The position numbers and the translations under genes are program-made. The notes below the pieces were generated by a model. The model searched no databases. It had not been told where the DNA came from and was given only the letters and a program-made list of their open reading frames with translations. From assembly GCF_000003815.2 (NCBI RefSeq), contig NC_049979.1:955185-1019184 (forward strand): a stretch of 64,000 nt of DNA. The letters are read 5' to 3'. This document shows positions 61,936 to 64,000 of the stretch, piece by piece. Within the stretch, counting starts at the first letter, position 1. The number at the start of each line of letters is the position of its first letter. The stretch is from Branchiostoma floridae (taxonomy: Eukaryota > Chordata > Leptocardii > Amphioxiformes > Branchiostomatidae).

Positions 61936-64000
61936 GGCCTGTAGTCTACCAGGTGGCAGTGGTTGCTCCAGGTCCTGCCATCTCTCCACACCTCAGCACT
62001 GAGTCAACCCCAGCATGGGTGTACTAATTCCAGAAGGTAAACACTTTTGATTGAAAGTCAATCTTCCGTGACCAAACATCTCACCCTGGGCAGGCACAAA
62101 GACACAGTCTCTCTCCCGCTCCCCGCAGCTAGTCAGTCTGCGTTATTTAGTCTGTAAAGAAACTGCCTTTCAACATTGTTTACCCACAACCTTTTTTTTT
62201 CTTGTAAATATTTCAGTTCCTCTTACCAAAAATAGACCAGGTCAAACACCTTTTCTCCTCCTCTATGTGCCTTCCGTGGAGAGAGAGAGAAAAGGCCAAT
62301 ACGCTTTTCCAGACTTTTTGTGTGGTCTTTTGCTCCACCATGTCAAATTGCATTGCCATGCCTTGTCTCCTTAGAGAAAATAACAAATGAGGAATGCAAA
62401 GGCTGGTAATTTCTTTCATGCTACATTACCTGGTAATTTCTTTCATGCTACATTACCTAACAGCCCCACTGTGTGAATTCTTGTGAAAACAATGGATTGA
62501 TGAGATTTGTGACAAGCACCACATTGAGAATTCTGAGAATAACCGAGGAAGTAAGGAAGGTGGTGAAGTGATGACGGCCATGCCATATTTCCTTGCTGTT
62601 TCTGTAGTACTAGTAGGATTTAGGAGAAGGCTGCTAACACTTAAAAGGATAGCATAACATAAATGAGAAGCCCTTACTAAACCCCAGAGGCAAACCTGTC
62701 CAGTTTGACATCATCAACCTGTGGTCAGGAGAAAGTAACTCCTTCAGTCAGACGACTCCTTAGAGAGCCAGCCCCAGTCCCAAGGAGCATACCTTAAACT
62801 CTCCCCCTCCTCTCAAGGGGTCTCTCAAGGAAGGCAAGACCTCAGAACTTCATGCCAGCCCAGTTCTATCACACATAAATCTCCGTCAGTGAAAATAAAG
62901 TGGGAAGCAGTTGAGACATTCAAACCTGTTTTATCTCATTTCTGTACTTCACTGTTTACCCCGACGAACCCACCAAAGCTAGATGTTTGTAAACTAAAGG
63001 TAGAGCTTCAGTCTTTAGTTGTGATGACAGATCTCTTCTAACCATTGCTGCACACAGCATACCTGTCCTGGAATATAGCCATCAAAGCTGAAAACTCTTT
63101 GCAAGTTGTATCATTTTCATCCCGTTCTTGTCTTGTCAGTACATTATCCCGGTAATGGCCTATACATCAGGTTACTATCAACAGGAAGTTGTAATGATGT
63201 CTAATTACTATAAGATGAACTGGAGTACATTCCAGCCAGGGACAGTGCCCAAAGTTTCACCACAGAATGCATAAGTTGTGAGGCTGGCCCCAGCAATCCA
63301 AGTGAACCATGGTTTCTTTCCTTTCTATTCTAACAAAAACAAAATCCTGTGTCATGAATGTAGGAAATGTGACTTCAATGCACCGGAGTATTTCAGGACC
63401 AAGAGCGCCCACTAATGTACCATCCCTACCTAACCCACTAGGTCAAATGGTTCGGTTGTGTACATTAGGTCCTGTTATCCTTACCAGCTAAAACAAGGTA
63501 GGGGGTTGTAGCAGTGAAACCTGGTCTGCCCCCCTGGACAGTCTCTGTATACAGAAGATGAGTAAAGAAAGCAGAAAAGGAGATAAACCAGTGATAAAAT
63601 CTTATCTGTCCCATCTTCATGAACCCCCTCTTTCTGTTTATATTCTTGTCAGTCTGGGTGGAACTAGCTAGTTAGGCACTGTCTTGAAATGTAGTTCATT
63701 TGTACACATGCAGCGCCACAATACTAATGTTCCAATGTGATATTAGAAAGTGTTTGAAGTTGACCTATGATTCTTCCAACAACCAATGTTGTTGCACCAT
63801 TTCATCAGAAATGCCCCTTATTTTTGTCTTCATCAACTTCATCACAAAGCGATGAGGTTCGAAAAAAGTTTCTCTAGACCATGTTTAGGAGACAATGGTC
63901 TGGAGTGGCCACTGACTGCCAGGGTTTGGCACTATGGCGAGTTTTCCCAAAAACAAAGTGTCCTGAGTGAAGGCAGACATCGTTTATTTTTCTTAGGGCC
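61936..64000. other. Right edge of window
   Basis: No exon recognised. A 27-bp direct duplication (CTGGTAATTTCTTTCATGCT plus ACATTAC) lies at 62403-62458. Confidence 0.45.

Overview
This is a eukaryotic, intron-rich and transposon-rich window, with four fixed 100-N assembly gaps. The host gene is a KIF26-type (kinesin-11) gene. The repeats include tRNA-derived SINE bodies, TA-flanked miniature elements starting CTGTAAATGCA, an L1-like LINE and large foldback elements. Together these suggest a marine invertebrate deuterostome, most likely an amphioxus (Branchiostoma). That assignment is inferred from sequence style and was not checked by a search.

One host gene runs through the window on the minus strand. 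Ten coding exons, at 46967-46536, 38847-38690, 23222-23045, 17229-17041, 15255-15162, 11786-11589, 10990-10923, 10712-10610, 9803-9714 and 8906-8756, join in one unbroken frame (about 554 residues) with compatible phases and GT/AG ends at every junction. They encode the N-terminal cysteine/Leu-Lys region, the low-complexity linker and most of the motor domain of a KIF26-like kinesin. The exons carrying the start codon (expected beyond the exon at 46967) and the rest of the motor and tail (expected left of position 1) are not visible.

Region by region: 1-4996 is an L1-like LINE on the plus strand, antisense in a KIF26 intron, with an intact 1258-aa endonuclease/reverse transcriptase ORF and a poly-A tail. 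4994-8153 is a foldback element whose arms are built of about 185-bp units and which hosts a nested 814-bp TIR element with a 9-bp target duplication. 8756-17229 holds the clustered motor exons, with several small elements in the introns. 17230-38689 holds the two longest resolved introns, with an 8-bp-TSD hAT-like MITE, a 165-185-bp tandem array, a 36-bp minisatellite split by a transposon, two more CAGGGCTCG-ended elements, a Harbinger-like MITE and a SINE fragment. 38848-46535 holds a 2.5-kb near-complete palindromic element and a 57-bp array grown inside a transposon end. 46968-64000 has no exon I can support; it is probably the first intron or 5' flank and holds a 1.1-kb element with 13-bp TIRs, small TA-flanked MITEs and a roughly 200-bp tandem array.

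The most interesting pattern is at splice sites. Three exon edges (donors at 46536 and 17041, acceptor at 11786) have degenerate tandem copies of the splice site in the adjacent intron. A fourth donor (10610) has a retrotransposon fragment whose target duplication begins three bases into the intron. I found no prokaryotic-type system, CRISPR array or clearly new protein system.
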